A DNA stretch of 64,000 nucleotides, taken from Acidovorax sp. GBBC 1281 (GTDB lineage Bacteria; Pseudomonadota; Gammaproteobacteria; Burkholderiales; Burkholderiaceae_C). Position numbers and translations under genes: made by a program. Positions within the stretch are counted from its first letter, which is position 1. Each line of letters begins with the position of its first letter. Under the pieces are notes generated by a model. It was not told the DNA's origin. It saw nothing but the letters and a program-made list of their open reading frames with translations, and did no database searches. Shown piece after piece: positions 42,920 to 54,341 of the stretch. Where the stretch lies: contig NZ_CP097269.1 in the NCBI RefSeq assembly GCF_028473645.1, positions 4,296,001 through 4,360,000 on the forward strand, in the 5' to 3' direction.

Positions 42920-44461
42920 CTAGCCCTCGATTGTAGAAAGCGCCTGCCCGCGCGAGCCGCCCGCCCGCAGGCAGGCGAACACCGCCACCGCCGTGAACAC
43001 GGTCACCCCGGCCAGCACGCGAAGCAAGGCGGCGAAGGCGTGGCCGTAGCCCTGCAGCAGCTGGGCCTGCGAGAGCTGGGGCAGCAGCACCCGGGCGTGG
43101 GGCAGGTCCCCCGCCACCAGCGATTGCGCGGCGCGCGCCGCATCGGCCGCCGGCACCTGCGGCCACTGCGAGGCCAGCAGGGCCGCGAACCCGGCGCTCA
43201 CCAGGGCCAGCGCCAGTCCCTCGCCGGCCACGCGCACGGTGTTGAAGATGCCGGTGGCCATGCCCGCGCGCTCGGGCGGCACCACGCTCACGGCCAGCCC
43301 GTCCATCAGCCCCCAGGGCAGGCCGATGCCCACGCCGATCAGCACCAGGGGCCAAACCAGCGCCGCCACCGGCGAGCCCGGCGCGCAACCGCTCAGCCAC
43401 CACAACCCCGCCGCGCACAGGGCAAGGCCCCCGGCGGACAGCGCCGCCGCCGACAACCAGCGCGCGAGCCACCCCGCCATCAGCGGCACGCACAGCATGG
43501 CCGCCGACAGGGCCAGCATCAGCTGCCCCGCCGCCATCGCGCCCAGGCCCTCGATGCCGATGAAGCGCACCGGCAGCAGCACCAGCAGCACCACATAGGC
43601 ATAGGCCGGAGCCGCCGCCAGCAGTTGCACGCCCACGAAGCGCGGGTAGCGGAACAGCGACAGGTCCAGCATGGGGTGCCGCACGCGGCGCTCTGCGCGC
43701 ACGAAGGCCAGGGCCATGGCCGCGGCGCCCGCCAGCGCCGCCACCACGGGCAGGCTGGCCCAGCCGCTTCCGGGTGCCTGCAGTACGCCCAGCGTCAGCA
43801 GGGCCAGCGCCGCCGTGAAGCGGACCGCGCCTGGCCAGTCCACGCCGGCCGCGCCCGGATCGCGCGAATCCTGCAGGAACCGCGCACCGGCCGCGCCCGC
43901 GGCCAGCGCCACCCCGGCCACACTGAGCGCCACGGCCCGCCAGCCGCCGTGCCCCAGCAGCCACCCGGCCAGCAGGGGCCCGAAGGCCAGCCCCACGCCG
44001 AAGGCCGTGCCGACCCAACTGAAGGCCCGCGCACGCGCCGGACCCTGCACGGCCTGCGCCAGGGCCGACGTGCCCCCGGCCAGCGCCGCCGCGGCGCCCA
44101 CGCCCTGCAGCACGCGCCACAGGTTGAAGGCCACGATGCCGCCGGCGCATGCCAGCCCCAGCGCGCTGAGCGCCACCACGCCGACCCCGCACAGGAACAC
44201 CCGCTTGCGCCCCCAGGCATCGGCCAGCGCGCCGCAGGCCATCAGCGTGGCGCCGAAGCCCAGCATGAACGCGTTGGTGACCCAGGCCAGCTGCACCGGG
44301 CTGCCGCCCAATGCATCGCGCAACGCGGGCAGGGCCACGGCCGGGCCGGTGAAGCTCAAGGGCATGGCCAGCGCGGCCAGGCACACGGCCAGGAGTTGAA
44401 GGGACGCGGGGCGCGCAGGCCCCGTGGCGTGCGCAGGGGTGGGGGCGTGGGCAGGGGACAT
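42920..44461 (-). CDS. MFS drug-type exporter (DHA2-like)
   Basis: A 513-residue transporter with about 14 TM helices. After a Pro/Ala-rich N-terminus, TM1 contains MPLSFTGPAVALPALRDALG and the conserved loop 2-3 motif is GALADAWGRKRVFLCG. Motif C is near TM5 (GTAFGVGLAFGPLLAGWLLG). The layout is that of EmrB/QacA-type efflux pumps. It is divergent from a LysR gene (44631), with a palindrome between, so the LysR protein probably controls it. Confidence 0.9.
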   Translation of the reverse strand: MSPAHAPTPAHATGPARPASLQLLAVCLAALAMPLSFTGPAVALPALRDALGGSPVQLAWVTNAFMLGFGATLMACGALADAWGRKRVFLCGVGVVALSALGLACAGGIVAFNLWRVLQGVGAAAALAGGTSALAQAVQGPARARAFSWVGTAFGVGLAFGPLLAGWLLGHGGWRAVALSVAGVALAAGAAGARFLQDSRDPGAAGVDWPGAVRFTAALALLTLGVLQAPGSGWASLPVVAALAGAAAMALAFVRAERRVRHPMLDLSLFRYPRFVGVQLLAAAPAYAYVVLLVLLPVRFIGIEGLGAMAAGQLMLALSAAMLCVPLMAGWLARWLSAAALSAGGLALCAAGLWWLSGCAPGSPVAALVWPLVLIGVGIGLPWGLMDGLAVSVVPPERAGMATGIFNTVRVAGEGLALALVSAGFAALLASQWPQVPAADAARAAQSLVAGDLPHARVLLPQLSQAQLLQGYGHAFAALLRVLAGVTVFTAVAVFACLRAGGSRGQALSTIEG

Positions 44462-44578
44462 GGCGGGGACAGCGGCTTTCAGGGGGTGGACGAGGGTGCC
44501 GGTGGCTTCAGGACACCCGCACGCACCAACGATAAAAGCGATGCAATGTGATGAAAATAGACCCTAGCATCCCCAGAC

Positions 44579-44597
44579 TGCCAACCCTGGGTTGGCA
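44579..44597. promoter_or_regulatory. Palindrome TGCCAACCC-T-GGGTTGGCA (candidate LysR operator)
   Basis: Perfect 9-base arms with a one-base centre lie between the divergent MFS (start 44461) and LysR (start 44631) genes, 33 bp before the LysR ATG. This position fits an autoregulatory site shared with the exporter promoter. Confidence 0.5.
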
Positions 44598-44630
44598 ATC
44601 CGATCCCATCCACCCCACTGCCACCCCACT

Positions 44631-45530
44631 ATGGACAGCTTCAGCGGACTCGAATCGTTTGTGCGCGCAGCCGATCTGTCGAGCTTTGCGCAGGCCGGGC
44701 GCGCGCTCGGCATCTCAGCCTCGGCCGTGGGCAAGAACATCGCGCGGCTGGAGCAGCAGCTCGGCCTGCGGCTGTTCCAGCGCACCACGCGCCAGGTGCG
44801 CCTCACGCAGGAGGGCGCGCTCTTTCACGAGCGCTGCCGCCGCATCCTGGACGAGCTGCAGGACGCCCGCGCGATGATGCAGGCGGCCGCGCAGGCCCCG
44901 CGCGGGCGCCTGCGGGTGAGCCTGCCAGTCATCGGCTACCGCTTTCTGCTGCCGGTGCTGCCCGAGTTCAAGGCCCTCTACCCCGACGTGGAGCTGGAGC
45001 TGGACTTCAACGACCGCCTGGTGGACGTGGTGGAGGAAGGCCTGGACGTGGTCATCCGCAGCGGCGATCTGCCCGACTCGGGCCTGGTCGCGCGCCGGCT
45101 GGGGCCGTTTCGCTTCGTGCTGGTGGCCTCGCCGCAGTACCTGGCGCGGCGCGGCACGCCGCAGGTGCCGGCCGATCTGGCGCAGCACGCCTGTCTGATC
45201 TTTCGCTTTCCCAGCGGCGGCAAGCTGCACGACTGGGTGCTGCCCGGCCTGCCGCAGCCGCTGCCCACCGAGCTGGTGTGCAACAACATGGAGGCCATGC
45301 GCGGTGCCGCCATCGCCGGCATGGGCGTGGCGTACATGCCCGACTTCCTGGCCCGGGATGCCATCGAGCGGGGCGAACTGCGGCAGGTGCTGGCCACGCA
45401 CCTGGTGCACACCGGGCAGTTCTCGGCCCTGTGGCCGTCGAGCCGGCAGCTGTCGCCCAAGGTGCGGGCGTTCGTGGACTTCATCGGCGAGCGGCTGTTC
45501 CAGGCGGCGCCCGCACCCGCGCCGGATTGA
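44631..45530 (+). CDS. LysR family transcriptional regulator
   Basis: A 299-residue LysR regulator: MDSFSGLESFVRAADLSSFA, AQAGRALGISASAVGKNIAR, LEQQLGLRLFQRTTRQVRLT form the winged helix (1-60). The effector domain follows with GRLRVSLPVIGYRFLLPVLP and the ...GLDVVIRSGDLPDSGLVARRL segment typical of the DsdC/CrgA-like subgroup. ATG 44631 gives the canonical start; an upstream ATG at 44592 would add 13 residues. It is divergent from the MFS exporter. Confidence 0.92.
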   Translation: MDSFSGLESFVRAADLSSFAQAGRALGISASAVGKNIARLEQQLGLRLFQRTTRQVRLTQEGALFHERCRRILDELQDARAMMQAAAQAPRGRLRVSLPVIGYRFLLPVLPEFKALYPDVELELDFNDRLVDVVEEGLDVVIRSGDLPDSGLVARRLGPFRFVLVASPQYLARRGTPQVPADLAQHACLIFRFPSGGKLHDWVLPGLPQPLPTELVCNNMEAMRGAAIAGMGVAYMPDFLARDAIERGELRQVLATHLVHTGQFSALWPSSRQLSPKVRAFVDFIGERLFQAAPAPAPD

Positions 45531-45693
45531 CCCCGGGCGCCGCGCATCCCCAGGCGCGCCGGGCTGCCGCACTGAAGCCGCCGCCGAGCCAAGCGCGTTC
45601 GGCGAGTTTGATTATGAAAAAAGCGACGTTCCTCTCTGCCCGTGGCAGGCATAGCCTTCGGGCTTCATCCATCGGAGAGAGAGAACGAACACC

Positions 45694-46521
45694 ATGCGCA
45701 TCCGCTTCATCGCATCCCTGGTCGCCGCCGCGTTCGCCGTATCGGGCATGGCCCACGCCGACCAGCTGGCCGACATCAAGAAAAAGGGCGAGTTGGTCGT
45801 CGGCGTGCTGGGCACCGACGAACCCAACAGCTTCATCGACCCCAAGACGCGCGAGCTGATCGGCTACGACATCGACCTGGGCAAGGCGATCGCCAGGAAG
45901 ATCGGCGTCAAGCCCGTGTTCAAGCAACTGGCCGTGGCCGCGCGCACTCCCGAACTGCAGCAGGGCCACGTGGACATCCTGGCCGCATCGCTCACCCACA
46001 ACAAGGAACGCGAGGCGCAGATCGATTTCTCGCTGACCACCTTCGTCACCGGCCAGAAGGTGCTGGTCAAGAAGGCCAGCGGCATCAAAGACGTGGCGGA
46101 CCTGGCCGGCAAGCGTGTGGTGACGGTCAAGGGCGGCACGCAGGAGCCCAACGTGCGCAAGGCCGTGCCCACCGTGGAGGTGGTGACGTTCGAGACGACG
46201 CAGCAGGCGTTCCTCGCACTGCAGCAAGGCAAGGGCGTGGGCTACGTGAACGACGAGTCCTCGCTGATCGACGACTTCGGCAAGCTGGGCGAGCGCAACA
46301 AGGACTACGCCATCCTGCCCACCAACCTGAGCGTGGAGCCGCTGGCGCTGGGCATCAAGAAGGGCGAGACCGCCGTGAAATCCATTGTGGACGACACGCT
46401 GCGCGAGCTGGAGAAATCCGGCGAGGCCGAGAAGATCTTCTTCAAGTGGTACGGCCCCGGCACCAAGATCCAATTCACCACCCGCCCCTTCAAGTTCGAA
46501 TCGGACAAGATCGACGGCTGA
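45694..46521 (+). CDS. Amino-acid ABC transporter substrate-binding protein
   Basis: A 275-residue periplasmic protein with a Sec signal (residues 1-23, ending GMAHA) and a bacterial solute-binding family 3 domain (PF00497): LADIKKKGELVVGVLGTDEP, GYDIDLGKAIARKIGVKPVF, KEREAQIDFSLTTFVTGQKV and LAGKRVVTVKGGTQEPNVRK. It delivers a polar amino acid, perhaps glutamate or aspartate, to the permeases encoded at 46675 and 47397. Confidence 0.93.
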   Translation: MRIRFIASLVAAAFAVSGMAHADQLADIKKKGELVVGVLGTDEPNSFIDPKTRELIGYDIDLGKAIARKIGVKPVFKQLAVAARTPELQQGHVDILAASLTHNKEREAQIDFSLTTFVTGQKVLVKKASGIKDVADLAGKRVVTVKGGTQEPNVRKAVPTVEVVTFETTQQAFLALQQGKGVGYVNDESSLIDDFGKLGERNKDYAILPTNLSVEPLALGIKKGETAVKSIVDDTLRELEKSGEAEKIFFKWYGPGTKIQFTTRPFKFESDKIDG

Positions 46522-46674
46522 GGGACGCACCCATGGTGGCATGGCCGCCGGGGGCAGCACACAGGCGGCAGGCATGCCATTGGCGCATGCGGGCCGCCCT
46601 GTGGCAGGCACCCCGGTGGCGAGCCGCCGCGCCCGCATGCCCCGCGTGCGGCGTTTTCCGAATGACTGGCATGC

Positions 46675-47379
46675 ATGCCTTTGTTTGACTACTCCTTGCT
46701 GCTGAGCGGCAAGTACCACCTCATGATGGTGGGCGGCCTGCTGCTGTCGCTGCAGCTGCTGGCCGTCTCGCTGGTGCTGGCCCTGCCCCTGCCCCTGGCC
46801 CTGGTCGTGGCGCTCCTGCGCCTGGCGCCGGTGGCGCCCCTGCGCTGGGCCGGCTTCGCCTTCGTGGAGGGCATGCGCAACGTGCCGTTGCTGGCGCACA
46901 TGCTGTTCTGGTACTTCGGCGCGCCCGAGCTGCTGCCCGAGGCCGCGAAGCAGTGGCTGTACGACAGCGGCCATGCCGAGGCGGCCGCGGCCGTCGTCGC
47001 GCTTTCGCTGTACACCGCGGCCTTCATGGCCGAGGACATCCGCAGCGGCATCCGCGCGGTGCCCACGGTGCAGATGGAGGCAGGGCGCGCACTCGGCCTC
47101 GGGTTCCTTGCCACCATGCGGCGCGTGGTGCTGCCGCAGGCGCTGCGCGTGACCGTGCCGCCGCTCATCTCGCAGGCACTGAACCTCTGGAAGAACACCT
47201 CCATCGCCACCGTGATCGGCGTGGCCGAACTCATGTACCAGGCGGCCAAGGTGGAAAGCGCCACGTTCCGCAGCATCGAGGCGTTCGCCTTCGCGAGCGC
47301 CGCCTACCTCACGGTGTCGCTGCTCATCACGGGCCTGGCGAGCTGGTACCACCATCGCTACCCCGTGCGGACGGTCTGA
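46675..47379 (+). CDS. Amino-acid ABC transporter permease 1
   Basis: A 234-residue HisM/GltJ-type permease with about five TM helices. The EAA loop for ATPase contact is [20 protein letters not shown], and [20 protein letters not shown] is the typical family block. A 153-bp gap, with no recognisable gene, separates it from the binding-protein gene; the next permease follows after 17 bp. Confidence 0.92.
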   Translation: MPLFDYSLLLSGKYHLMMVGGLLLSLQLLAVSLVLALPLPLALVVALLRLAPVAPLRWAGFAFVEGMRNVPLLAHMLFWYFGAPELLPEAAKQWLYDSGHAEAAAAVVALSLYTAAFMAEDIRSGIRAVPTVQMEAGRALGLGFLATMRRVVLPQALRVTVPPLISQALNLWKNTSIATVIGVAELMYQAAKVESATFRSIEAFAFASAAYLTVSLLITGLASWYHHRYPVRTV

Positions 47380-47396
47380 ACCTTCCCCCAAAAAGC

Positions 47397-48106
47397 ATGC
47401 GCGAACTCTTCGACACCTACTGGCTGTACTTTCTCGTCGGCCAGTACCCCAATGGCCCGCTGGGCGGCCTGGCGCTCACGCTGCTGCTGGCGGCGGGCGC
47501 CCTGTTGCTGGCGCTGCCGCTGGGCGTGCTGTTCGGCCTGGCGCGCGTGAGCCCGTGGCGCTCGGTGCGCTGGCCGGTGACGGCCGTCGTCTTCGTGGTG
47601 CGCGGCACGCCGCTGCTGATGGTGGTGTTCTGGGCCTATTTCTTCCTGCCCAGCGTGACGGGGGTGAAGACCGACCAGTTCACCACCATGCTGGTCGCGC
47701 TCGTGGTGTTCAACGCGGCCTACCTGGCCGAGATCGTGCGCGCCGGCATCCGGGGCCTGCCGCGCGGGCAGATGGAATGCGCCCGCGCCCTGGGCCTGTC
47801 GTACCCCCGCGCCATGCGCCGGGTGGTGCTGCCGCAGGCGCTGCGCAACATGCTGCCTTCGCTGGTGAACCAGTTCGTCGTCACCATCAAGGAGACCTCG
47901 CTGGGCTACATCATCGGGCTCACGGAGGTGGCCTTCATCGCCACGCAGATCAACACCCAGGTCTTCATCCGGCCGGCCGAAGTGTTCGGCATCCTGGGCC
48001 TGACCTACTTCGTGCTGTGCTTCGGCCTGTCGCGCCTGGCCTACGCGCTGGAGCGCCGGCTGGCGCGGCGCGCGGCCTCCTCCTCTTCTTCCGGACTCCG
48101 AACGAC

Positions 48107-48110
<4 letters not shown>
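47397..48110 (+). CDS. Amino-acid ABC transporter permease 2
   Basis: A 237-residue HisQ/GltK-type permease: [40 protein letters not shown] and the EAA loop [20 protein letters not shown]. It pairs with the permease at 46675 as a heterodimer. Its TGA overlaps the ATPase start (ATGA). Confidence 0.92.
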
Positions 48111-48850
<740 letters not shown>

Positions 48851-48887
48851 CGGCGCCGCTGCGCTGCGCTGCTCAGGCTCTCTTGCG

Positions 48888-51410
48888 CTACTCCGCCGCG
48901 CGGCGCAGCGTCTCCACCACCGGGCGGCGCAGCACATCGCGCAGGCCCCACCAGCCCGCGGCCAGCGCCAGCACGGCCCCGGCCAGTGCGCCGATGATCG
49001 GCACCCACGGCGTGGCCGTCCAGGCGAAGTCGAACACGTAGCGCGCCAGCGCCCACCCCACCGCCACCGCCACCACGCTGGCGAGAAAGCCCGCCAGCAG
49101 CCCCACGCCGGCCAGTTCGGCCCGCTGCACCTGGCGCAGCAGGCTGGCGCGCGCGCCCACGGCCCGCATGATGGCGAACTCGCGCGCCCGCTCCTCGCGC
49201 GTGGCCGTCACGGCGGCGAACAGCACCACCAGCCCCGCGGCCAGCGTGAAGCCGAAGAGGAACTCCACCGCGCGGATCACCTGCGCGAGCACGCCCTGCA
49301 CCTGGGCCAGCGTGGCGCTCATGTCCACGTTGGTAATGTTGGGAAACGCCCGCACCAGCGTGTTGTCGAAGCCCGGCGTGGCCGGCGCGCGGTACGCCGC
49401 CAAGTAGGTCACCGGCAGCTCGGGCGGCAGCTGGCCCACCGTGTACATCACGAAGAAGTTGGCGCGCAGCGAGCCCCAGTCCACCTTGCGCAGGCTGGTG
49501 ATGCGCGCCTCGCTCATCACCCCGCCGATGTCGAAGCGCAGCGTGTCGCCGAGTTTGAGGCCCAGCGTCTCGGCGATGCCGTCCTCGACGCTCACCGCAT
49601 CCTTCTCGCCCGGCGTCCAGCGGCCGGCCACCACGGGGTTGTGGGTGGGCGCCTGCTCGGCGTTCGACAGGTTGAACTCGCGGTCCACCAGGCGCTTGGC
49701 GCGGTCGTCGGTGTAGTCGGCCGGGCCCACCTCGCGCCCGTTGATGGCCACCAGCCGGCCGCGGATCATGGGGTACCAGTCGTACTGCGCCACGCCGCCG
49801 TCGCGCAGCGCTTTCTGAAAAGCCTCCGACTGGTCGGGCATGACGTTGATCACGAAGCGGTTGGGCGCATCGGCCGGGGTGGAGCGCTGCCAGCTTTCGA
49901 CAAGGTCGGTGCGCAGCAGCACGAGCAGCACCAGCGCGAGCAGCCCCACCGCGAGGCTGCTGACCTGCACCACCGCATACACCGGCCGGGCCGAGATCTG
50001 CCGCGTGGCCAGCACCAGCCAGCGCGGGGCCGTGGCCTCGTTCACGCTGCGGCGCAGCAGCTTCACCGCGCCCCAGGCCAGTCCGGCAAACAGCAGCACC
50101 GCCCCCGCGAAACCGCCCACGGCGATCAGTCCCAGCTTCAGGTCGCTGCTGACCGCCAGCAGCAGCGCGGCGAACCCGGCCACGCCCACGCCCAGCACCG
50201 CCAGCGAGGCGGGTTTCAGGCCGCCCAGGTCGCGCCGGATCACGCGCAGCGGCGGCACCTGCGACAGCTGCAGCACCGGCGGCAGCCCGAAGGCGAACAT
50301 CAGCGTGAGGCCCATCCCGAGGCCGAACGCCACCGGCCACAGGCTGGGCGCGGGCAGCGCCGTTTCCACCAGCCCCGCCAGCAACAGCACGAACACGTGG
50401 TGCACGGCGTAGCCCAGCAGCACGCCCAGTGCGCTGGCAAAGAGCCCGATCAGCGCGAACTCGACCACGTAACCGCCCGCGATGGTGCGCTGGCTCTGGC
50501 CCAGCACGCGCAGCAGCGCGGCGGCATCGAGGTGCTCGTTGGCAAAGCCGCGCGCCGCCAGCGCCACGGCCACCGCCGACAGCAGCGCCGCGAGCAGCGC
50601 CACGAGGTTGAGGAATTTCTGCGCCCGGTCCAGCGTCTGGCGCATCTCGGGGCGGCCGCTGTCCAGCGATTCCACGCGCACACCGTGTACCTCGGGGGCC
50701 TTCACCGCCTCGGCCGCCCAGTCGCCGAACTGCTTGACCGCCCGCGCCTCGCCCGCCACGGCGAAGCGGTAGGTGAGCCGGCTGGCCGGCTGCACCAGCC
50801 CGGTGGCGGGCAGGTCCAGCGCATTGACCATGACGCGCGGCGCAAAGCTCATGAAGCCCGCGCCCCGGTCGGGCTCGATGGCGATGATGCGGGCAATGCG
50901 CAACTGCGCGTCGCCCAGCAGCAGCGAATCGCCCATCTGCAGGCCCAGCGAGCCCAGCACCGGCGCATCCACCCACACCTCGCCAGGCGCCGGAATGTCG
51001 CGTGTGGCCCGCGCGGGTGCGCCGGCCGCATCCGCCACCTGCAGGCTGCCACGCAGCGGGTAGCCCGGCTCCACGCTTTTGAGCGCCACCAGCCGGCTGG
51101 CGCCGCCCTGCGCATCGCTCGCGCGGCCCATGGTGGGAAAGCCCAGCGTCGTCACCGTGGACAGGCCTGCAGCCTTCGCCCGTTCGACAAACGCCGCCGG
51201 CGTGGGGTTATCGCTGGCCACCACCACATCGCCGCCCAGCAGCTGCAGCGCATCGCGCTGCAACCCGCCCTGCAGCCGATCAGCAAAGAACCCCACCGAA
51301 GTAAGGGCCGCCACGGCCAGCGTGACCGCCACGATGAGAAGGCGCAATTCGCCAGCCCGCAGATCGCGCCACAACGTGCGCCAGCCAATTCGGAAGAAGG
51401 ACAGATTCAT
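48888..51410 (-). CDS. FtsX-like ABC transporter permease (YbbP type)
   Basis: An 840-residue permease with an N-terminal TM (residues 20-40), a large periplasmic MacB-like domain, a central cluster of TM helices (about 255-520) and a C-terminal FtsX TM core (VLFAAVTATREERAREFAIM, RAVGARASLLRQVQRAELAG). This matches YbbP, which works with the ATPase YbbA, perhaps in lipid or lipoprotein release. No YbbA-type ATPase gene is adjacent; the HisP-type ATPase next door faces it and belongs to the amino-acid importer. Confidence 0.88.
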   Translation of the reverse strand: MNLSFFRIGWRTLWRDLRAGELRLLIVAVTLAVAALTSVGFFADRLQGGLQRDALQLLGGDVVVASDNPTPAAFVERAKAAGLSTVTTLGFPTMGRASDAQGGASRLVALKSVEPGYPLRGSLQVADAAGAPARATRDIPAPGEVWVDAPVLGSLGLQMGDSLLLGDAQLRIARIIAIEPDRGAGFMSFAPRVMVNALDLPATGLVQPASRLTYRFAVAGEARAVKQFGDWAAEAVKAPEVHGVRVESLDSGRPEMRQTLDRAQKFLNLVALLAALLSAVAVALAARGFANEHLDAAALLRVLGQSQRTIAGGYVVEFALIGLFASALGVLLGYAVHHVFVLLLAGLVETALPAPSLWPVAFGLGMGLTLMFAFGLPPVLQLSQVPPLRVIRRDLGGLKPASLAVLGVGVAGFAALLLAVSSDLKLGLIAVGGFAGAVLLFAGLAWGAVKLLRRSVNEATAPRWLVLATRQISARPVYAVVQVSSLAVGLLALVLLVLLRTDLVESWQRSTPADAPNRFVINVMPDQSEAFQKALRDGGVAQYDWYPMIRGRLVAINGREVGPADYTDDRAKRLVDREFNLSNAEQAPTHNPVVAGRWTPGEKDAVSVEDGIAETLGLKLGDTLRFDIGGVMSEARITSLRKVDWGSLRANFFVMYTVGQLPPELPVTYLAAYRAPATPGFDNTLVRAFPNITNVDMSATLAQVQGVLAQVIRAVEFLFGFTLAAGLVVLFAAVTATREERAREFAIMRAVGARASLLRQVQRAELAGVGLLAGFLASVVAVAVGWALARYVFDFAWTATPWVPIIGALAGAVLALAAGWWGLRDVLRRPVVETLRRAAE

Positions 51411-53179
51411 GGGGAGCGACGTTAGCGCAAATGGGTTGGGCTTCGGGTGGGAAGGGGCTCAGGGCGAGGGGATTTGGAGTTTCGTGGCACCCAGGGTGGA
51501 TGGATGGGGAAGAAGACCCCGATGACGCCTTATGATCCGCGCCGTCAGAACGTGACTCATCCGCAACCTTCTGGCAACCAATCAAGATCAAAAAGGGAGT
51601 TATCAATGAGTTGGAATGAAACCGCGTTGAGCCTCAGCCGCGCCGTTGGCGACCGAATCGCTTTGGACGCGAGTTACCCTGCGGCGCAGTGCCTTCGGAA
51701 TTTGCAGTTGGTCGATTTGCCCTATGCAATGGAGAGAAACGGTTTTCGCGTCGGCGCAGCGCTGATGAAGCGATGGTTCACCCACCCGGCATTTGCAATG
51801 CCCCCTGCATGGAAAGACCCCTCACAAAGCCAGTTGGATCATCGGACGGTAAGCGCACACTATTTGGACACAACGACAGTCCCCATGTCCTGGGCCCTAT
51901 CGTTCGGAAGAACGCAGGAAAAGTTGGAGGAACTCAAGCGCGCCATCCAAGGACAACTCTTGGCAAAAAGCCTTGTTGCTTCTCAAGACAGACTTTTTGG
52001 CAGATTGCAGCGGGCTGGCAAGCTGGGAACACACCCCATGGTTTTCGGCTCGGGCATGCCGGCGGTCGATTTGCATGAGACTGCACACCTGAACTCCCGC
52101 GTCGTCAGCAGCAATGGATTCGAGAAGTTAACGGACCCGATTGACGATCTTTACTGCGCACTGGGCGCGTTCACCTTGCACGCTGCCGCAGAAGGGATCG
52201 TGATGCCACTGCACCAGCAACGCGGTCCATTCACGCACCAAATTGACATTCATAGTCTGGGCTTTTACATCCGGGACGGCGCTGTTGCACAAATCGAATT
52301 GCAGACGGCATGACCCCAACCCCAGACGGACCTATGCCACAGCAGTCACCGACACGGTGTGAGGACGGCCGATCTGACTGAACCGATTGAGCAAGGCCAC
52401 GCGGACATGCAGCTCCACAACCTGGCGGTCGAACGTGCGCGCGATCACCCGTTCGCCCAGTCGCTTGAAGCAGTGCATCTTCGTCTCCACAAGGCTGCGC
52501 CGGTGGTAGCCGCTCCACTTCTTCCAAATGCCGCGACCCAGGCGCTGGCACGCCCGAATGGCCTCATTACGATGCGCCGAGCCCGGACTCGACTTCTTCC
52601 AATGGCTGGCGTTCTTGCGGGGCGGGATCACCGCCATCGCGTGCCGCTCGGCAATGGCGTCCAGGCAGGCGCGCGTGTCGTAGGCGCCATCGGCACTGAC
52701 GCTTTCGATGGATTCGTCAGTGGGAATCTGAGCCAGCAACCCGGGCAACATCGGCGCATCCCCAATGGCGTTGCTGGTCACCTCGATGGCGCGTATTTCC
52801 AGCGTCTGCGCGTCGATGCCCAGATGGACCTTGCGCCATTCGCGCCGGTATTCAGCACCATGCTTCTTGCGTTTCCACTCTCCTTCGCCCAGGAACTTGA
52901 TGCCGGTGCTGTCCACCAGCAACTGCAGCGGCGAGTTGGTTCGCTGGTAGCTCAGTTCGACCTGCAAGGTCTTTTGGCGCCGGCAAACAGTGCTGAAGTC
53001 AGGTACCGGCCAGTCCAGCTTTGCCAGCCGCAGCAGGCTCTGCACCATGCCCAGCGCCTGTCGCAAGGGCTGGCCGAACAGGCACTTGATGCTCAGGCAG
53101 AACTGGATTGCTGCGTCCGAGAAGGTTCGGCTGCGTCCACGCCTGCCGGTCGGCGTGCCAAACCACTGCATGCCCTCAT

Positions 53180-54274
53180 CTAGTGTCCTGTCCCGTTAAT
53201 TCGCCCGCATAGTCTGGCGAGTTTTTCGAGGATGGAGTCTGCTGTAGCTGTCCAAGTAAACGGCTGGCAGGACTGGTTGTAATTCGCGATGAATGTGTCG
53301 ATCTTGTTGATCAGATCCTTCACGCTGGTGAACGAGCCACGGCGGATTGCCCGCGTGGTGATGATCGAGAAGAAGCGCTCGACCTGATTGAGCCAGCTTG
53401 AATAGGTCGGAACGAAGTGCATGTGCCAGCGAGGCCGCTCGGCCAACCAAGCGCGCACCTTTGGATGCTTGTGGCTGGCGTAGTTATCAGCTATGCAGTG
53501 CACATCCAGTTCGTCGGGCACTGCCTTGTCGATGGCGCGCAGGAAGGCAAGGAACTCTTGATGACGATGCCGGGGCCGGCACTGCGCGATCACTTGGCCA
53601 TTCATCACGTTCAGGGCCGCGAACAAGGTGGTGGTGCCGTGGCGCACGTAGTCGTGCGTGACACCTTCGACATAGCCAAACCCCATTGGCAGCATCGGCT
53701 GCGTACGCTCCAAAGCTTGGCATTGGCTCTTCTCGTCCACGCACAGCACCAGCGCGTTGTCAGGTGGGTTCAGGTACAGCCCCACAACGTCGCGCAGCTT
53801 CTCGATGAACAGCGGATCGGTCGACAGCTTGAAGCTGTCGGCCCGGTGCGGCTTGAGGTTGAAGGTCTGCAGATAGCGCGCCACCGTGCTCTTGCTGATG
53901 CCCGTATCGGCGGCCAGCGTGCGGGTGCTCCAGTGGGTACCCCCATCAGCAGGCTTGGTGTGCAACGTCTTGGTAATCAACTCAGCAACACGCTCGTCAT
54001 CTACCGTGCGGGGGCGACCCGGGCGCAACTCGTCGTAAAGCCCTGCAATGCGATGGCGCGCATAGCGCCCGCGCCACTTGGTGACAGTGCTACGACTGAT
54101 CCCCAGAGCCTGCGCAACCGCGGTGCTGGCTTTATCTGTGCCTTCGCAAGTCAGCACGATGCGCGCCCTGAGCGACAACGCCGCTGGCAGCGAACGTGAT
54201 CGCGCCATGGACGTCAGTTCCGCGCGCTCCACTTCACTAAGCGCAATTTCTGTTCGGGTCGTTGCATTGGGCAT
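53180..54274 (-). CDS. IS630 family transposase (second type)
   Basis: A 364-residue transposase: HTH motifs VAQALGISRSTVTKWRGRYA and TGISKSTVARYLQTF, then the DDE core with LVLCVDEKSQCQAL, HCIADNYASHKHP and SWLNQVERFFSIIT. Its stop codon TAG uses the target TA and the next base of the host sequence, as in the other IS630 type here. It is complete and could be active. Confidence 0.93.
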   Translation of the reverse strand: MPNATTRTEIALSEVERAELTSMARSRSLPAALSLRARIVLTCEGTDKASTAVAQALGISRSTVTKWRGRYARHRIAGLYDELRPGRPRTVDDERVAELITKTLHTKPADGGTHWSTRTLAADTGISKSTVARYLQTFNLKPHRADSFKLSTDPLFIEKLRDVVGLYLNPPDNALVLCVDEKSQCQALERTQPMLPMGFGYVEGVTHDYVRHGTTTLFAALNVMNGQVIAQCRPRHRHQEFLAFLRAIDKAVPDELDVHCIADNYASHKHPKVRAWLAERPRWHMHFVPTYSSWLNQVERFFSIITTRAIRRGSFTSVKDLINKIDTFIANYNQSCQPFTWTATADSILEKLARLCGRINGTGH

Positions 54275-54341
54275 GGCGGCACCTCAAGGATGGCCCGAAA
54301 CCATGCAGCTATCGTGCCTGCGAATTAACGGGACAGGACAC
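53183..54341 (-). mobile_element. Second type of IS630-family element, 1159 bp
   Basis: Terminal repeats GTGTCCTGTCCCGTTAATTC and complement, flanked by TA at 53181-53182 and 54342-54343. The target in the IS903-like transposase gene was CTAG. It differs in sequence from the IS630 copies at 10303 and 33377. Confidence 0.95.

Noticed and set aside
42101..44551. Plus-strand frame of 816 codons opposite the haemoglobin and MFS genes
   Set aside because: Gln/His/Arg-rich composition, no family features, and antisense to two recognised genes.
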